The notes below the pieces were generated by a model that was given only the letters and a program-made list of their open reading frames with translations, made no database searches and was not told the DNA's origin. This document shows positions 46,799-57,000 of a DNA stretch of 64,000 bases, piece after piece (the first letter of the stretch is position 1; every line of letters begins with the position of its first letter). The stretch lies in NCBI GenBank assembly GCA_030123605.1, contig CP126123.1, forward strand, positions 1,964,001-2,028,000, in the 5' to 3' direction. The stretch is from Nitrospira sp. Its GTDB lineage: Bacteria > Nitrospirota > Nitrospiria > Nitrospirales > Nitrospiraceae. The translations under genes and the position numbers were made by a program.

Positions 46799-47632
46799 TC
46801 AGATCACATCGGCGAAGGTCCGCTCCACCCTCCGAAAAAACAGTACGCCGCCGCCCAATAAGATCGTGACCACCCCCAGACTCACCGCCACCATCCCCCA
46901 ATCCGGTGCCGCCTTGCCCAAGAGCGCCCAGCGAAATCCCTCAATGACTCCCGCCATGGGATTCATGCCATAGTACCCCCGCATGGACGCCGGCACCAGG
47001 GACGCCGGATACAGAACCGGCGAGGCAAACATCCACAATTGCGTCACCAAGGGCACGATCGACGCCACATCCCGGTATTGAACATTGAGCGCCGACAACC
47101 ACAGGCTCACGGACAGCGCGGTGACCACCGCCCCCCCCACGAACAGGGGCAGGAACACCAGCGTCCACTGCGGGACGATCTGGTACCACAGCATCATCCC
47201 GAGCAGGAGGAGCAGCCCGACGGCAAAATCCACCAGGTTGATGACGGTGGCGGTGATCGGAATGATCAGCCGCGGAAAATAGACCTTCTTGATCAGGCTC
47301 CCCTCCGTCACCACACTCAGGGTGCTCCGTTCGAGGCTGCGTGCAAACAGCGCCCAGGGCAGCAGCGCCGCGAACGCGAACAGAGGGTAGGGCACACCGT
47401 CCGAGGGCACTTTGACCACATAGCTGAAAACCACCGTGAACATCAGGGTGCTGAGCAGCGGCTGCAGGAGGGCCCACCCGGCTCCGATGGCTGTCTGGGC
47501 ATACCGCGTTTTCAGATCCCGCCAGGCCAGAAAATAGAACAATTCCCGCGCCGCCCACAACTCGCCCCACCCCACCCGGCCATACCCCTTGCTCGGTTCA
47601 ATGACGAGAACCGATGAATGATCTTGCACCAT
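46799..47632 (-). CDS. wzm: Wzm-type polysaccharide ABC exporter permease (pair 1)
   Basis: 277 aa ABC-2-type permease with six predicted helices and conserved FLAWRDLKTRYAQTAIGAGWALLQPL and LWMFASPVLYPASLVP blocks. It abuts the Wzt gene without spacing. An acyl carrier protein gene lies 55 bp upstream on the same strand, so the exporter probably belongs to the FkbH/ACP operon. The substrate is inferred to be an O-antigen- or capsule-like glycan. Confidence 0.92.
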   Translation of the reverse strand: MVQDHSSVLVIEPSKGYGRVGWGELWAARELFYFLAWRDLKTRYAQTAIGAGWALLQPLLSTLMFTVVFSYVVKVPSDGVPYPLFAFAALLPWALFARSLERSTLSVVTEGSLIKKVYFPRLIIPITATVINLVDFAVGLLLLLGMMLWYQIVPQWTLVFLPLFVGGAVVTALSVSLWLSALNVQYRDVASIVPLVTQLWMFASPVLYPASLVPASMRGYYGMNPMAGVIEGFRWALLGKAAPDWGMVAVSLGVVTILLGGGVLFFRRVERTFADVI

Positions 47633-47687
47633 TGATGCTTCCTTCCCGGATACCTTCGATCAGACGGTCGAACCTGCCCGGTGATCG

Positions 47688-47924
47688 TTACTGCATACCC
47701 TTCTTCGCCAGGAATTGTTTGAGTTCACCGATATTCTTCATTTCTGCAAGCTCATTACCGTTGAAGCGAACGCCGAACGCCTGCTCGATGCTGAACATCA
47801 AATTGATATGCACCACAGAATCCCAGCCTCCGATATCGTGCGCCGTCATCTCGTCGGTCAGCTTGAGATGCTCATCGTCGAACACCTGCCGAAACACCTC
47901 TTCCAATCGTTCATGCAATTCCAT
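47688..47924 (-). CDS. acyl carrier protein
   Basis: 78 aa with the phosphopantetheine attachment serine in GGWDSVVHINLM, the usual length and an acidic character. It lies between an FkbH-like gene upstream and the Wzm/Wzt exporter, and is unlikely to be the housekeeping fatty-acid ACP. FkbH proteins load glyceryl groups from 1,3-bisphosphoglycerate onto such carriers, so this one probably carries a glyceryl or related unit. Confidence 0.9.
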   Translation of the reverse strand: MELHERLEEVFRQVFDDEHLKLTDEMTAHDIGGWDSVVHINLMFSIEQAFGVRFNGNELAEMKNIGELKQFLAKKGMQ

Positions 47925-48272
47925 TTCACTCCCCCAGAGTTTCGCAGTGTTTTCCTGTGTGGATGGGAAACCTTCGCCCGACTATCGGCTTCACACAACG
48001 CCTGCTTGTCGCGGTGACGCCCGTCTACGATCCAAAACGTTTTCAATGTGTGAACCGCATTCAGAAACCAAGGGTGACAGAGATACCTTCCCGATAGAGG
48101 CGGTGAACAGCGGCCCACTGCGTCGGCCCCTCGATCACTTATTTTCCCGTGACAGACGGCATATGTCGCAGGTTTCCGTCATGACTGGCTACGCTGAACA
48201 GTGTCAGGTCCCGTGTGGTGAAACACATTGTGTGTCATGGTCGGTACGACGGGTCGAACCCTGGACTGCGAT
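47925..48272. other. 348-bp gap between fkbH-like and acp genes
   Basis: No gene with a ribosome site or domain is seen; the frame at 47858-48118 overlaps the acp gene and looks like a shadow. The sequence may hold a promoter for acp-wzm-wzt. No clear hairpin was found. Confidence 0.4.
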
Positions 48273-50285
48273 TCAGGTCTCCCTGCCGAAAAATTCCCAG
48301 GATTCGACTGACTTGATGAACGTATTGGTGATCAGGCCTTTGACAAGCACGTCATACGTCCAGACTTCCTCTCTTTCACCGCGACCGACCAACTCGAAGC
48401 CGCACTTGGCGTACGCACCTGCAGCCATCGCGTTTTTCTCAGTAGGAATATAGGTGCCCCGAAGTGAGGTGCAGCCGAGGTCCGCGGCTCGACGACAGAG
48501 GTGCTCCAGCATCGTCGGCTCGACCGTCCGGCCGATGACTCGGCAGCTCATCAGCCAGGTATCGATATCCAGCACATCGCCGTAGCGCCGCGCGATCATC
48601 ACACTGACCAGTCCATGCTCGGCGTAACGATCACGCAGACGTAGAGCCAGATGCACATAGCTCTCATCCTGCAGGAACGCCTCCAATTGCGACATCCCAT
48701 GCCGCCTGGTGGTGAGGTTGAATTGATTCGTCTTCCCGATCAGCTGCGCGATCCTCGGCAACTGCGACTCCTCAATGGGTCCCACGATGGCTTGCATCTG
48801 GAGGCTGCGGTAAAAGTCTTCGAGGGACTCGGCTGCCGTCTCCAGCTCCAAGACCTTCGCGCGGGCACGATATTGGTCGGTCCGTTGGCTATCTTCGGAA
48901 GTGAACGAGCTGGTCTCAAACAAGAGATAGTGCGACAGGGCTCGAGGATAGTAGGAGGGATCCTCCGGGAGGGGGATCACATCGACCTCGGGAAGGAATC
49001 GATGAACCGCCTCACGCTCCACCGGGTTATCATCCACAAACACCATGGAATCCAAGCCGATCTGCAACGTCTTGGCGATCCTGCGGATGTTATCGGGCTT
49101 CGATTCCCAATTGGCAATGAAGAGGGCGATGTCGTCGAGCTTCAGCCGCATCTCCTGATGCTTTTCGAACGGCTGGACGGCATCGGCGTAGTTATTCTTC
49201 GAGCAGACCGCCAGGATGACGCCTTTATTCTTGAGCTGGAGAATATATTCCTGAAACGCCACGAACGCCTCGCCGTCCACTCCCTGTCCCAGTTTAATCC
49301 CTGCCAATCCGTCCTCCGCGATGACGCCGCCCCACAACGTATTGTCCAGATCCAGAACAAGACATTTCCGGCTCAAACCAAGATCCGCGGCAATGACCGA
49401 GGCAGTATGTCTTGCGAGCAAGGGCAATGCCTCAAGCGTCACGGCCTGCTTGGACAGGTTCCAATATCGTGGGTCGCGCCACCGCTGTTTCCCAATAAGC
49501 GCGGAGAGCCGTTCGCAATCAACCAGCGACACCTCATTCCCGGCCGCTTCACCCAATCGAGCATTGACGGCCTGTGTCATCATGTATCGAGATCCGGGAA
49601 GCCTGGATGCCAGATGGCCGATCGGTACTTCACAGGGTAGGGCGAAGTTGTGTTGGACGATCCGCGCGCCGGAGCGTTCCACAACGATTTTCCACAACCC
49701 AATCCAGCGGTTGACCTCCCTTCGGATCTCCTCATCGGAACAGACACTGTATTCAGGAAGCCGGAGATCGCCTTCATGAACCGCAAGGACGACGATGTCC
49801 GGGCCAAAGGCGTACAGCCCGCTCTTGGGGTCGATGATGTCTTGCTGGTATTGCCCATAATGGCTTTCATAAAGTTCGACGCCGATACCGAGCCGACTGG
49901 CCGCAATGCACAGCATCGAGCCCAACTGCGTTGTGGTATAACTGCCTAGGAGCGCGATTTTCGCCGATCGAGCCGTTGATCGTTCAACCTTCGGCGCACA
50001 GCGTTGGTACAATCCCCAGCCGACTTGCCACGCAGGAAAGTCATCGCCCGAATCGACGACAGACAGGGCCCACCGACAGGCCGCTGCATAATCCTCAACG
50101 CATTCATAGCTTCGCGCCAGCTTGAGGCACAGGGCGGCAGACGGCGGATGGGTCGCACCCTCCAGATAGGCTTGGATCGCTTGAGCAAACAGTCCGGCCT
50201 TGCGGAAGGTGTCGCCCCGGACCTCGGACGAGACCGGTGAATTCGTGTTTCGTGGCGCGACACCGTCGCCCTGAAATGATTTCAT
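48273..50285 (-). CDS. FkbH-like HAD-family protein
   Basis: 670 aa from the ATG at 50285, which overlaps the acetyltransferase stop (ATGA). Residues 1-290 form an N-terminal region including an SGNH-like part (ALLGSYTTTQLGSML). The HAD phosphatase-type core has the DxD motif at 312-314 (LDLDNTLWGG), and a GNAT-like C-terminal part includes DYRARAKVLELE-like and RGTYIPTEKN stretches. FkbH enzymes dephosphorylate and transfer a glyceryl group from 1,3-bisphosphoglycerate to an ACP. Here the ACP and an exporter are downstream, which suggests a modified surface glycan or a polyketide-like unit. Confidence 0.85.
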   Translation of the reverse strand: MKSFQGDGVAPRNTNSPVSSEVRGDTFRKAGLFAQAIQAYLEGATHPPSAALCLKLARSYECVEDYAAACRWALSVVDSGDDFPAWQVGWGLYQRCAPKVERSTARSAKIALLGSYTTTQLGSMLCIAASRLGIGVELYESHYGQYQQDIIDPKSGLYAFGPDIVVLAVHEGDLRLPEYSVCSDEEIRREVNRWIGLWKIVVERSGARIVQHNFALPCEVPIGHLASRLPGSRYMMTQAVNARLGEAAGNEVSLVDCERLSALIGKQRWRDPRYWNLSKQAVTLEALPLLARHTASVIAADLGLSRKCLVLDLDNTLWGGVIAEDGLAGIKLGQGVDGEAFVAFQEYILQLKNKGVILAVCSKNNYADAVQPFEKHQEMRLKLDDIALFIANWESKPDNIRRIAKTLQIGLDSMVFVDDNPVEREAVHRFLPEVDVIPLPEDPSYYPRALSHYLLFETSSFTSEDSQRTDQYRARAKVLELETAAESLEDFYRSLQMQAIVGPIEESQLPRIAQLIGKTNQFNLTTRRHGMSQLEAFLQDESYVHLALRLRDRYAEHGLVSVMIARRYGDVLDIDTWLMSCRVIGRTVEPTMLEHLCRRAADLGCTSLRGTYIPTEKNAMAAGAYAKCGFELVGRGEREEVWTYDVLVKGLITNTFIKSVESWEFFGRET

Positions 50286-50899
50286 CGTTTCATGACCTGC
50301 CGTGCCGCTTCTGCTTGTCCCCGAGTGTCGGCGCGTTGCAGGTGCGACAACCGTATGACCCGCGGAGCTTCTACAAACACTCTGGCACCGGCCGGAACGT
50401 CGGACATGACCACCGCATTGGGGCCGATGACCGCCCCATCGCCGATCCTGACGCCCGCAAAGATCACGGCGCCGGTACCGACTTCCACTCGATGTCCGAG
50501 CTTGGGCCCCCGATGCAACGTTTTCTGTCCCCCGTATCCGGCACCGATCGTGGCATTGTGACGGATCAGACAATCGTCTCCGATCTCGGCCTTCCAATGA
50601 AATACGATGCCGCTCTGGTGAACAAGCCACAGCCTGCGTCCGATAACGGTCGTCAACGGGATCTCGACGCCATAGTGATTCCGCACATAACGATACAGGG
50701 CATGGTAGAGCACGAACAGGCAAGACTTGAGCATCCCTGCGCGCTTCCCGGAAAGCCAGGTACCGAAGCGATGCACGGCAATGGCTCGAAAACCCGGCAT
50801 GGTCCAGTCTTGACTGTTGACGGACCAATCCTCATGGATCTGATCCACCAGAACCTGTAGACTCGCATAGAGTCTTTTCGCTGATCCCGGTATGGGCAT
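50282..50899 (-). CDS. left-handed beta-helix acetyltransferase (CysE-like)
   Basis: 205 aa. An alpha-helical N-terminal domain of about 80 residues (LYASLQVLVDQIHEDW) is followed by hexapeptide repeats (IGDDCLIRHNATIGAG, VEVGTGAVIFAGVRIGDGAVIGPNAVV), as in serine O-acetyltransferases and related sugar O-acetyltransferases. Its position at the head of the fkbH-acp-exporter operon favours an O-acetyltransferase for glycans over cysteine synthesis, though CysE activity is not excluded. Confidence 0.85.
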   Translation of the reverse strand: MPIPGSAKRLYASLQVLVDQIHEDWSVNSQDWTMPGFRAIAVHRFGTWLSGKRAGMLKSCLFVLYHALYRYVRNHYGVEIPLTTVIGRRLWLVHQSGIVFHWKAEIGDDCLIRHNATIGAGYGGQKTLHRGPKLGHRVEVGTGAVIFAGVRIGDGAVIGPNAVVMSDVPAGARVFVEAPRVIRLSHLQRADTRGQAEAARQVMKR

Positions 50900-51200
50900 C
50901 TAGGCCACGTGAACGAGCCTCGGTCGAACATTCATGTCTGGGCTCTCGTCGCTCACCGACACGTATCGAACCACGACATTCAAAGCCTTCGCTTCGGCCA
51001 TCACCGTGTCTCGGTCGAAATTCTTACCCTGCGGCCTTTCTGTGGCTCAAAACGACCCCGTGAGCATCGACACGCCAATTACCGGAACTTATCATATGTC
51101 CAGCAAAACTGGACACAAAAAAGTGCCGTGAAGCAGACCGTAGAAACGTTTGTAGCAAGATGTGGACGGCAAGTTAGTGGGCAGACCCGTGGCTACTGAC
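50900..51200. promoter_or_regulatory. 301-bp upstream region of the acetyltransferase operon with a palindrome
   Basis: No gene is seen. A 7-bp inverted repeat TGTCCAG-CAAAA-CTGGACA (51097-51115) is a candidate operator. The region should hold the promoter of the acetyltransferase-fkbH operon. Confidence 0.45.
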
Positions 51201-51593
51201 CTACCCCATCACCGGGCTGCCGTGGTGATGGATCATCAACCACTCGTCGCCGATGCGCTCGAAGAGATTGGTGGCAAGGACACGTGTTTCGACCGGTTGG
51301 TCGTCTTGGCGGCTGGTGAGATTTTCGGTGCAGATGACCCAACCGAGATCACCCGCGACCTGGACCTGAACATCAGTGAGTTCGAATTTCATGGAAAAGG
51401 TGTTGTTGAAGATCAACACCCAGGAGTCCCGCACTGCCGGCCAGTCGCTACGGAGGCTCCAACCGGGGTGGATACACGTGACATACTCGAGGTGGGCCCA
51501 CACCTTGTCCATCCGGAGCATGTCCAGACTTTCAAAGGCGGCATAGAAGCCAAGATTGGCGCGCGTAATTTCTTCGATGCGTTGTTCGATCAC
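51201..51593 (-). CDS. NTF2/SnoaL-like protein
   Basis: 130 aa if started at the GTG at 51593; the frame reaches a TTG at 51629. The sequence matches SnoaL-like NTF2 folds: an N-terminal helix EEITRANLGFYAAFESLDM, then WAHLEYVTCIHPGWSL, SWVLIFNNTFSMKFELTDVQV and a final RIGDEWLMIHHHGSPV. Such proteins bind small ligands or act as isomerases. Its role here is unknown. Start uncertain. Confidence 0.75.
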   Translation of the reverse strand: MIEQRIEEITRANLGFYAAFESLDMLRMDKVWAHLEYVTCIHPGWSLRSDWPAVRDSWVLIFNNTFSMKFELTDVQVQVAGDLGWVICTENLTSRQDDQPVETRVLATNLFERIGDEWLMIHHHGSPVMG

Positions 51594-51741
51594 GACACGG
51601 CCCCTGCGACGGGGGGCATTGTACTGCAAACACCGTCGCCGGCGCGAGCGTCATTTCTCCTTCGACAGGGGTGAATCCACGGGAGCTGCTCTCACCGTCG
51701 AGAATAGATACTCCCGACGGTGCAGGTGTCCGTGGATTCCA

Positions 51742-52062
51742 TCAGCTCGCCTGGGTGGCGAGCAGCCCCTCTTCCAGTGCCGTCTTCAACAATTGTGCGA
51801 TGTTGGAGACACGGAGTTTTTTCATCATGTTGGCACGATGAGCCTCAGCGGTCTTGATGCTGATGTGCAGCCGCTCAGCAATCATCCGGTTCGTCAGGCC
51901 GGACCAGACCAACTGCAAGATCTCTTGTTCGCGCGGGGTCAAGTCTTCCGGCCGCCGTTTGAGCACGACGGTGCCGACCGGTACCTGCCCGATCCTCACA
52001 GACGGTCCCTGTGCCCTCTCTTCGCGGATGCTATGAAATAGGTCCTGGTTCTCGTTCCACAT
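51742..52062 (-). CDS. stand-alone LuxR/GerE-type HTH regulator (paralogue)
   Basis: 106 aa from the ATG at 52062, preceded by CAAGGAGAGG. The HTH is LTPREQEILQLVWSGLTNRMIAERL with SIKTAEAHRANMMKKL, closely similar to the regulator at 27188. There is no sensor domain. It lies near the surface-polysaccharide genes and may control them. Its N-terminus (MWNENQDLFHSI) differs from the paralogue. Confidence 0.87.
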   Translation of the reverse strand: MWNENQDLFHSIREERAQGPSVRIGQVPVGTVVLKRRPEDLTPREQEILQLVWSGLTNRMIAERLHISIKTAEAHRANMMKKLRVSNIAQLLKTALEEGLLATQAS

Positions 52063-52102
52063 GATAGCCTCTCCTTGATTCATCATCACACGCGTGTATC
52101 GA

Positions 52103-52348
52103 TCAACGTTCCGGATTCGGGAGCACCGCCGACATCTTCCACAAGGCATGGAGGTAACTCAATACCGCAGCGATCGCACGGGTCCGTTCCAACCACGTCC
52201 CTTGCGACAGTCCGGCGAGGTCCACCCAATAGCCGTCGACTTTCTCCTTGACGACCAACCGCTCGAAGGGGCCGACGGTCGACGGCTGGATCATCAGCAA
52301 GAATTCGTGATCTGTGCCGTTTGAGAGTAAAAATCCTTTGACATCCAT
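52103..52348 (-). CDS. small hypothetical protein
   Basis: 81 aa from the ATG at 52348, with GAGGTG 6 nt upstream; a GTG at 52357 is alternative. It is soluble, with a beta-rich start (MDVKGFLLSNGTDHEFLLMI) and a helical end. No family is recognised. It precedes the LuxR-type regulator on the same strand. Confidence 0.55.
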   Translation of the reverse strand: MDVKGFLLSNGTDHEFLLMIQPSTVGPFERLVVKEKVDGYWVDLAGLSQGTWLERTRAIAAVLSYLHALWKMSAVLPNPER

Positions 52349-52509
52349 GTGCTTCACCTCGGGATCGCGACATCACCTGCAGCAACTCCGTTCACAGAAC
52401 CATCATATGATCAAAGATCGTGCCATGCAGGACAGCAATGGTGCCTCGTTGTAAACGAGGGACTTACGCAACCGGCATCGAGTCGAGTCCAACCTGAGCG
52501 TCAACCTCA

Positions 52510-52529
52510 TGACACATCGCGCTGTGTCA
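52510..52529. promoter_or_regulatory. palindrome upstream of the 81-aa gene
   Basis: TGACACA and TGTGTCA, exact complements separated by 6 bp, lie in the gap between the NtrC-type gene and the small hypothetical gene. It could be an operator or a weak terminator for the NtrC-type gene. Confidence 0.4.
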
Positions 52530-52615
52530 CAGGTGTGTCGTCGATACACAGATTCCACACGGTGCAGAGTTTGGGAGGGCGGAAAATCAGTCGCAGAAGT
52601 GATCGGACGATCGAT

Positions 52616-54037
52616 TCACAGCGGTTGATCATCGACCGGATGAGATGGCGCGGACACATCCGCTTCATATTCAGCGAGACGGCGGTAGAAGGTTCGGCGG
52701 CTCATCCCCAACAGCCGCGCCGCTTCCGAACGGTTGCCGCCCGTTTGCTGAAGCGCCCCCGCCATGCGGGTCCGTTCGTCCTGGCGTCGGAACGGAACAT
52801 AAACAGTTCCCGCTTCCGAATGAAGAATTTCCGGTGGGAGGTCTTCGACCTGCACGATGGCGCCCTTGCAATGGATCATGGCCGATTCCATCGCGCTCTT
52901 GAGCTCTCGTACGTTGCCGGGCCACGCATAGTCGACCAACACCTGCATGGCATCGGGGCTCACCTGATGCACCGGCTTTTCCATCACGGAACGAAACTGC
53001 CCCAGGAACGCATGGGCCAGCAACGGAATATCGGCTCGTCGTTCACGGAGCGGAGGAAGCGGCAGGCGCGCCACCTTGATGCGATAGAACAGATCCTTCC
53101 GGAACGTACCTTTTTCCACATCGACCGCCAGGTTGTGATGCGTCGCCGCCACCACCCGCACATCCACCTTACGGGGCTTGGACTCCCCCAACCTCGTCAC
53201 TTCCCGTTCCTGCAGGACACGCAAGAGATTCGTCTGAACTGCCGGAGAAATATCGCCGATCTCATCCAGGAAAATCGTGCCTCCGTGGGCAGCCTCAAAC
53301 AGCCCCTGTTGATTGTCGACGGCACCGGTAAAGGCTCCCTTCTTATGGCCGAAGAGTTGACTGCCGAGAATCGATTCGGTGAACCCTGCGCAATTGACGG
53401 CTACGCACGGTTGGGAAGCGCGCCGGCTGGACAGATGAATCGCACGCGCCACCAGTTCTTTCCCTGTTCCGGTTTCTCCCTCGATCAGCACGGTCGCATC
53501 GACCGCGGCGACCTTCCGTATGTCCTCGTAGAGCGCCCTCATCGACGGGCTGCGCCCGATCAGATCATGGAACTTCCCATGATCCGCCAACTGCGATTGC
53601 AGCGTCTGAGCCTGGCCTTCCGCCTCGAAGCGCCGCCGAACGTTCTCCACCCATTGTTCGGCAATGATCAGGCGCAATTTCAAAAACTCAATGCCGACCG
53701 GCTTGACCAGATAGTCGTTGACACCGGCTTGGAGAGCCGTCCTCAAGGCTCCCGGTGAATCATGCGCCGTGATCATGACGATGACACAACGATCCCCGTC
53801 CCGGCTCGATCGAATCGTTCGGCACAGTTGCAATCCGTCGATGCCGCTCCCTTGCAGTTCCCAATCGAGCAGAATGAGTTCGTAGGGCCTCCGGCGGTGG
53901 GCTTCCCACGCCGACTCCCCGTCCGCGCAGGCCGTGACCTCATGCCCCCGCGCCTGAATGACCTGCTCGAACAGACGGCGGATATCAATGTGATCTTCGA
54001 CGAGCAACACGCGCATAACGGGTCCGCTCTCAGACAT
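52616..54037 (-). CDS. NtrC-family sigma-54-dependent response regulator
   Basis: 473 aa. A receiver domain with phospho-acceptor Asp58 (ILLDWEL) is followed by an AAA+ domain with Walker A GETGTGKE, the GAFTGA loop near 234 that contacts sigma-54, and DEIG. The C-terminus is a Fis-type HTH (RSEAARLLGMSRRTFYRRL). It overlaps the end of the hybrid kinase gene by 8 nt, so it is the likely output regulator of that kinase. An in-frame ATG at 54016 is an alternative start. Its targets need RpoN and were not identified here. Confidence 0.95.
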   Translation of the reverse strand: MSESGPVMRVLLVEDHIDIRRLFEQVIQARGHEVTACADGESAWEAHRRRPYELILLDWELQGSGIDGLQLCRTIRSSRDGDRCVIVMITAHDSPGALRTALQAGVNDYLVKPVGIEFLKLRLIIAEQWVENVRRRFEAEGQAQTLQSQLADHGKFHDLIGRSPSMRALYEDIRKVAAVDATVLIEGETGTGKELVARAIHLSSRRASQPCVAVNCAGFTESILGSQLFGHKKGAFTGAVDNQQGLFEAAHGGTIFLDEIGDISPAVQTNLLRVLQEREVTRLGESKPRKVDVRVVAATHHNLAVDVEKGTFRKDLFYRIKVARLPLPPLRERRADIPLLAHAFLGQFRSVMEKPVHQVSPDAMQVLVDYAWPGNVRELKSAMESAMIHCKGAIVQVEDLPPEILHSEAGTVYVPFRRQDERTRMAGALQQTGGNRSEAARLLGMSRRTFYRRLAEYEADVSAPSHPVDDQPL

Positions 54038-57000
54038 AGACCAGTTGAAGGCGATCCAGAAAGCCGCTCAACGCCTCGATCGTCGCACGGACTTCGGAGC
54101 CATTGTGCTGCAGGGCCGCCTCTTCCAAGGCCTGTCCGTACGCACTGATCACATCGAGGCCGTATGTTCCCCCGGCTCCCTTGATGCCGTGGCCGATCCC
54201 TCGGATCAGTTCAAAATCATCTCGGGCCAACGCATCCGTGAGCTGCACGACATCCTGTCGCCGGTGCTCCAAGAACCCGGGCATGAGGCCCTCAAACTCC
54301 GCGCTGATCTGCAACACGACCCGCTCGGTGGAAAATTCTGACAAAAGTCTCTCCGCCGAAACCGACGGTCGACGATAGAGTCGAATGGCGTCCAACAACC
54401 GAGCCTTGCGAATCGGTTTCGTCAAATGCGCCGTGCAGCCGGCCGCCAGGCTCCGTTGCACTTCGCCCTGCAACGCATTGGCCGTCAAGGCCAAAATCGG
54501 CACCGGCGCCCGTCCCTGTGCCTGCTCCCAGGCCCTGATCGCCTTCGTTGCGGAATAGCCGTCCATGATCGGCATTTGAATATCCATCAGAACCAAGTCA
54601 TATGATCCCCGAATGAACATATCGACGGCCACCTGACCGTTCACCGCCGTCTCTACTCGATGGGGCGTCGATTTGAAGTAGAACTCTATCATGCGGCGGT
54701 TGTCGGCAAAATCTTCGGCCAACAAAATGCTCAGACCGGGCGCTCCGTTCGCGAGTTCGTTCGTCTTCGGAAGCACCCCCTCCATACCTGCCTGTGAGGC
54801 CTTGCCGATGACGGCCATCATGCCGTTGAACAAATCCGACCGGCGGAAAGGCTTCGTCAGATACCGCACCACACCGCATTCACGAGCCCTGGCCTGGTCG
54901 CCGGCGCGCCGTTCCGAAGTCAGCATGATGACGGACAACCCTGCCAAGCCCGGCGTGCACGCGATCCGATCGGCGACCTGCCATCCGCTCAATTTCGGCA
55001 TGCGCACGTCCAAAATCACCAGACGATAGGGAACGCCCGCCTTCAAGGCTCGCAACAACTCCGCCAGCGCCTCCTCACCACCGGAGGCCTCCGCCGCGGG
55101 AATGCCCCAGCCGGTCAACGTTTCCCGCACGATCAGACGATTGGTCGCATTGTCGTCCACGATCAAGACCCGCAATCCCGCCAACTGTTCCCACTGCGCC
55201 GGAGCGACCGACGGGATCGGTTGGACGTGCACCGCAAACTTTGCGGTGAAACTGAAGGTACTGCCCTTTCCCACCTCGCTCTCGACCCAGATCTTGCCGC
55301 CCATCCGCTCCACCAGCCGCCGAGAGATCGTGAGACCGAGGCCCGTGCCGCTGTGTTGTCGGGTGATCGAGGAATCCGCCTGGGTAAACCGTTCAAAGAT
55401 GGCGGTCAATTTTTCTTCCGGAATCCCGATGCCGGTATCCCGAATGGTGAACAGAATGTTTCCCGGTCCGTGCGCACGCGTTTCCCGCTCCACCCGCAGC
55501 ACGACTTCGCCCTCGTCGGTGAATTTGATGGCGTTGCCCAACAGATTGAGCAGGACCTGCCGGAGGCGATTCGGATCCCCCACGAGAGAGGTCGGCACAT
55601 CCGGCTGAATCTGGTAGGCCAACTCCAGGTTTTTCTCGCCGGCGCGGACCGCAACCAGTTCGGCCGCCCGCTGCACCAGATCGTTGAGATCGAAATCGAC
55701 GACGTCCAGATCCAAATGCCCGGCTTCGATCTTCGACAGGTCGAGGACATCGTTGATCAGACTCAGCAAGTTGCTGCCGGCGTCGCGAAAAATCTGCACG
55801 TACTCCCGCTGGTCCTCATTGAGCGGCGTTTCCGACAACAGATCCGCCATGCCGACGATCGCATTCATCGGGGTCCGGATCTCGTGGCTCATTGTGGCCA
55901 GGAAATCGCTCTTCGCCCGGTTGGCGGATTCCGCAGCCTCCTTGGCCTGCAACAGAGCCGCTTCCGCCTCCTGCCGTTGTTTCGCTTCATAGGCCAGCGT
56001 CACCAGATTGCCGATCGACGCCGCGAATTGCGTCTCCTCCGCACTCCACTCCCGAACCTCTCCAACCCGTTCGTGGCACACCACCCCGGCCAATTGACCG
56101 TCGAAAAAAATCGGCACGTCCAACAACGAGGCGATATTCAGCACCTGCAGATAGGACTCTCTCAGTTCGCTGGTGCGAGGGTCCCTTGCGACGTCATGGG
56201 CATCGACCACCTGCTCCCGCATCAGCTCGGCAAAGTAACGAGGATACTGGGCCACATTGAGCCGCTGCCCGCGGGAATGTCGTGCCTCAGCCTGCTCGTA
56301 CAAATCCGCACATTCCATTGTCGCCCCGCTCCGATCCAGAAGCCACACACTGGCTCGATCGGCCGTTAGGACCATCGCCGAGGTCTGCATCAATTCTTCG
56401 AGCGCGGCCTGCCATGCGCCGGATCCGATATGTTCGCTCTTCGTCAGCTGCATCAATGCCCCTTGTTGAGCTTGCAGGACGGACTGGCTGCAACGCAGGG
56501 CCGCCTCCGCTTCTTTGCGCCTGGTGATGTCCAACACCAACGTGAGCAGACAGTCTTCCCGACCGATGGAAACCGGCTCGACATTGAACAGCCCATGCCG
56601 CACCTCGCCCGACTTCGTCCGAAATTCTTTTTCCAGGTTCCGCAGGAACCCGTCACGTCGCAGCCGATCGGTCAACTCCTGCCGATCCTCGGGATTGACC
56701 CAAATGCCGATATCGAGTGAGGACATGCCGATCAGTTCATTGCGGGAAAATCCGGAAACCCGCACGAACGCGTCGTTGACGTCGAGGACCCGGCCGTCTT
56801 CCAGTCGGCTGATGGCCATGCCGGCCGGATTACTCTGAAAGGCCTTGCAAAATCGTTCTTCGCTTTCGCGCAGGGCCTGTTCCACCTGCTTCCGCTCGGT
56901 AATGTCGCGGGCCACCACTTGAAATCCGCTGATCTTGCCGTCCTCCAGCAACAGCTGTGTATGTTGTCCCAACCAGACCTCGCGGCCGTCTTTGGTGGCG

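Noticed and set aside
48236-48275. tRNA-like T-arm (GGTCGAACCC)
   Set aside because: The loop is one base short and no matching acceptor or anticodon stem was found.
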